From positions 1 through 6,976 of the forward strand of contig JAQVDG010000105.1 of the NCBI GenBank assembly GCA_028698395.1: 6,976 bases of DNA. The letters are read 5' to 3'. The DNA is from Weeksellaceae bacterium. Its GTDB lineage: Bacteria > Bacteroidota > Bacteroidia > Flavobacteriales > Weeksellaceae. This document shows positions 6,246-6,976 of this stretch, in pieces (within the stretch, counting starts at the first letter, position 1; each line of letters begins with the position of its first letter). Under the pieces are notes generated by a model, which worked only from the letters and a program-made list of their open reading frames with translations, was not told the origin of the DNA and searched no databases. A program made the position numbers and the translations under genes.

Positions 6246-6976
6246 TTATAATTTAAAAGGATGTTGACTTAAAGGTAAACGACAAAACGGATGAAAATCA
6301 CCTTTAAGTCCGATTATTTCAGCATTTCGGATAGTGGAAACAATTTCAATACTTTGTCGGGCATCTTTTAAACCATAGCCTTTTCCTTCGAGAATTTTCT
6401 TATAACTTTCGGTATGTAATTCGGTAAAACCATCGCTGAATTCTATTTCTTGTCCATCCATATCGATTTTACGAAAAGTTCTTTTGTTTAAAGCTTGTTT
6501 AGGTAAAGTAGCTGCATTGATACTTAAAAAATAGCGTACTCTTGCTTTTTTAAATCGCAAGAAACCTGCAACCCGATCGTGTTGATAAATATGAACCTGA
6601 TTTTCTTCTACCGAACCAAAAATCCAGCCAAGCATATCATAAAAATGAATTCCGATATTGGAAGCAATTCCTCCCGATTTCTCATTATTACCTTTCCAAG
6701 AGGTGTAATACCAGTTTCCTCTGGCAGTAATATAAGTCAGATCAATGTCATAAATTTTATCTTGAGGTCCTTCTTCAATTTGTTTTTTCCATTTTATGAT
6801 GTTTGGATGCAAACGAAGTTGTAAAATGGTGTTTACTTTTCCTCCGGTTTCTTCTTCGATTTTTTCTAAAGCATCAATATTCCACGGATTCAAAACCAAA
6901 GGTTTTTCACAAATCACATCAGTCCCGGCTCTCAATCCAAAGCGAATATGGGAATCATGTAAATAATTAGGCGTAC
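6246..6976 (-). CDS. Gfo/Idh/MocA-family dehydrogenase, WlbA/WbpB-like (N-terminus outside window)
   Basis: The minus-strand frame is open from the right edge to a TAA at 6246-6248. About 242 residues are present, and the N-terminal Rossmann GxGxxG region is missing. It begins TPNYLHDSHIRFGLRAG and continues through DVICEKPLVL, with the family's catalytic Lys of EKP at codon 6903-6905. KVNTILQLRLHP follows, and later SGGIASNIGIHFYDML with the catalytic-site His at codon 6645-6647. The combination of ILQLRLHP, GNWYYTSWKG, NEKSGGIASNIGIHF and a C-terminal HPFCRLP resembles WlbA/WbpB enzymes. These NAD-dependent enzymes oxidise C3 of UDP-N-acetyl-glucosaminuronic acid during synthesis of diacetamido uronic acid sugars for O-antigen or capsule. 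The family call is firm; the WlbA-type substrate is from recalled motif similarity. The TTG at 6933-6935 is internal and not a start. nagB follows downstream on the same strand. Confidence 0.85.
   Translation of the reverse strand, partial: TPNYLHDSHIRFGLRAGTDVICEKPLVLNPWNIDALEKIEEETGGKVNTILQLRLHPNIIKWKKQIEEGPQDKIYDIDLTYITARGNWYYTSWKGNNEKSGGIASNIGIHFYDMLGWIFGSVEENQVHIYQHDRVAGFLRFKKARVRYFLSINAATLPKQALNKRTFRKIDMDGQEIEFSDGFTELHTESYKKILEGKGYGLKDARQSIEIVSTIRNAEIIGLKGDFHPFCRLPLSQHPFKL

Noticed and set aside
6579..6824. Plus-strand open frame of 81 codons inside the dehydrogenase gene
   Set aside because: Antisense shadow of the Gfo/Idh/MocA domain with no recognisable motif.
1..6976. Defence, mobile or otherwise undescribed multi-gene system
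   Set aside because: All genes are recognisable housekeeping or common envelope families. No transposase, integrase, toxin-antitoxin pair, reverse transcriptase, direct-repeat array or abrupt change in composition was seen.

Overview
The window looks like chromosomal DNA from a member of the Bacteroidetes, most likely the Flavobacteriaceae. The DNA is AT-rich, start sites lack Shine-Dalgarno sequences, and TAnnTTTG promoter boxes of the Bacteroidetes type lie upstream of several genes. The proteins also have a flavobacterial flavour: a TlpA-like lipoprotein, a single-chain GcvP and a WlbA-like dehydrogenase. I assign no species.

Layout from left to right: (1) the 3' end of an M28 zinc peptidase gene (+), cut by the window edge; (2) a thioredoxin-fold (TlpA-like) lipoprotein gene and a DUF493 (YbeD-like) gene (+), in the same frame and separated only by one stop codon and three bases; (3) an EamA/DMT-family transporter gene (-), convergent with the DUF493 gene; (4) a 271-base divergent intergenic region with candidate promoters facing both ways; (5) gcvP (+), a full-length glycine decarboxylase P-protein that fills about 40% of the window; (6) a perfect 17-bp hairpin with A/T-rich arms that serves as a shared terminator for gcvP and the convergent nagB; (7) nagB (-), glucosamine-6-phosphate deaminase; (8) a Gfo/Idh/MocA-family dehydrogenase gene (-), WlbA/WbpB-like, cut by the right edge and lying just upstream of nagB.

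These genes do not form one pathway. gcvP belongs to one-carbon and glycine metabolism, and its partners gcvT, gcvH and lpd are not in the window. nagB and the WlbA-like gene both touch amino-sugar metabolism: one controls the glucosamine-6-phosphate pool that feeds UDP-GlcNAc, and the other probably oxidises a UDP-GlcNAc-derived uronic acid for surface polysaccharide. That functional link is an inference. I found no mobile element, CRISPR array, RNA gene or defence system, and no convincing undescribed system. The findings are small-scale: gene junctions, promoter boxes and one active-site substitution.
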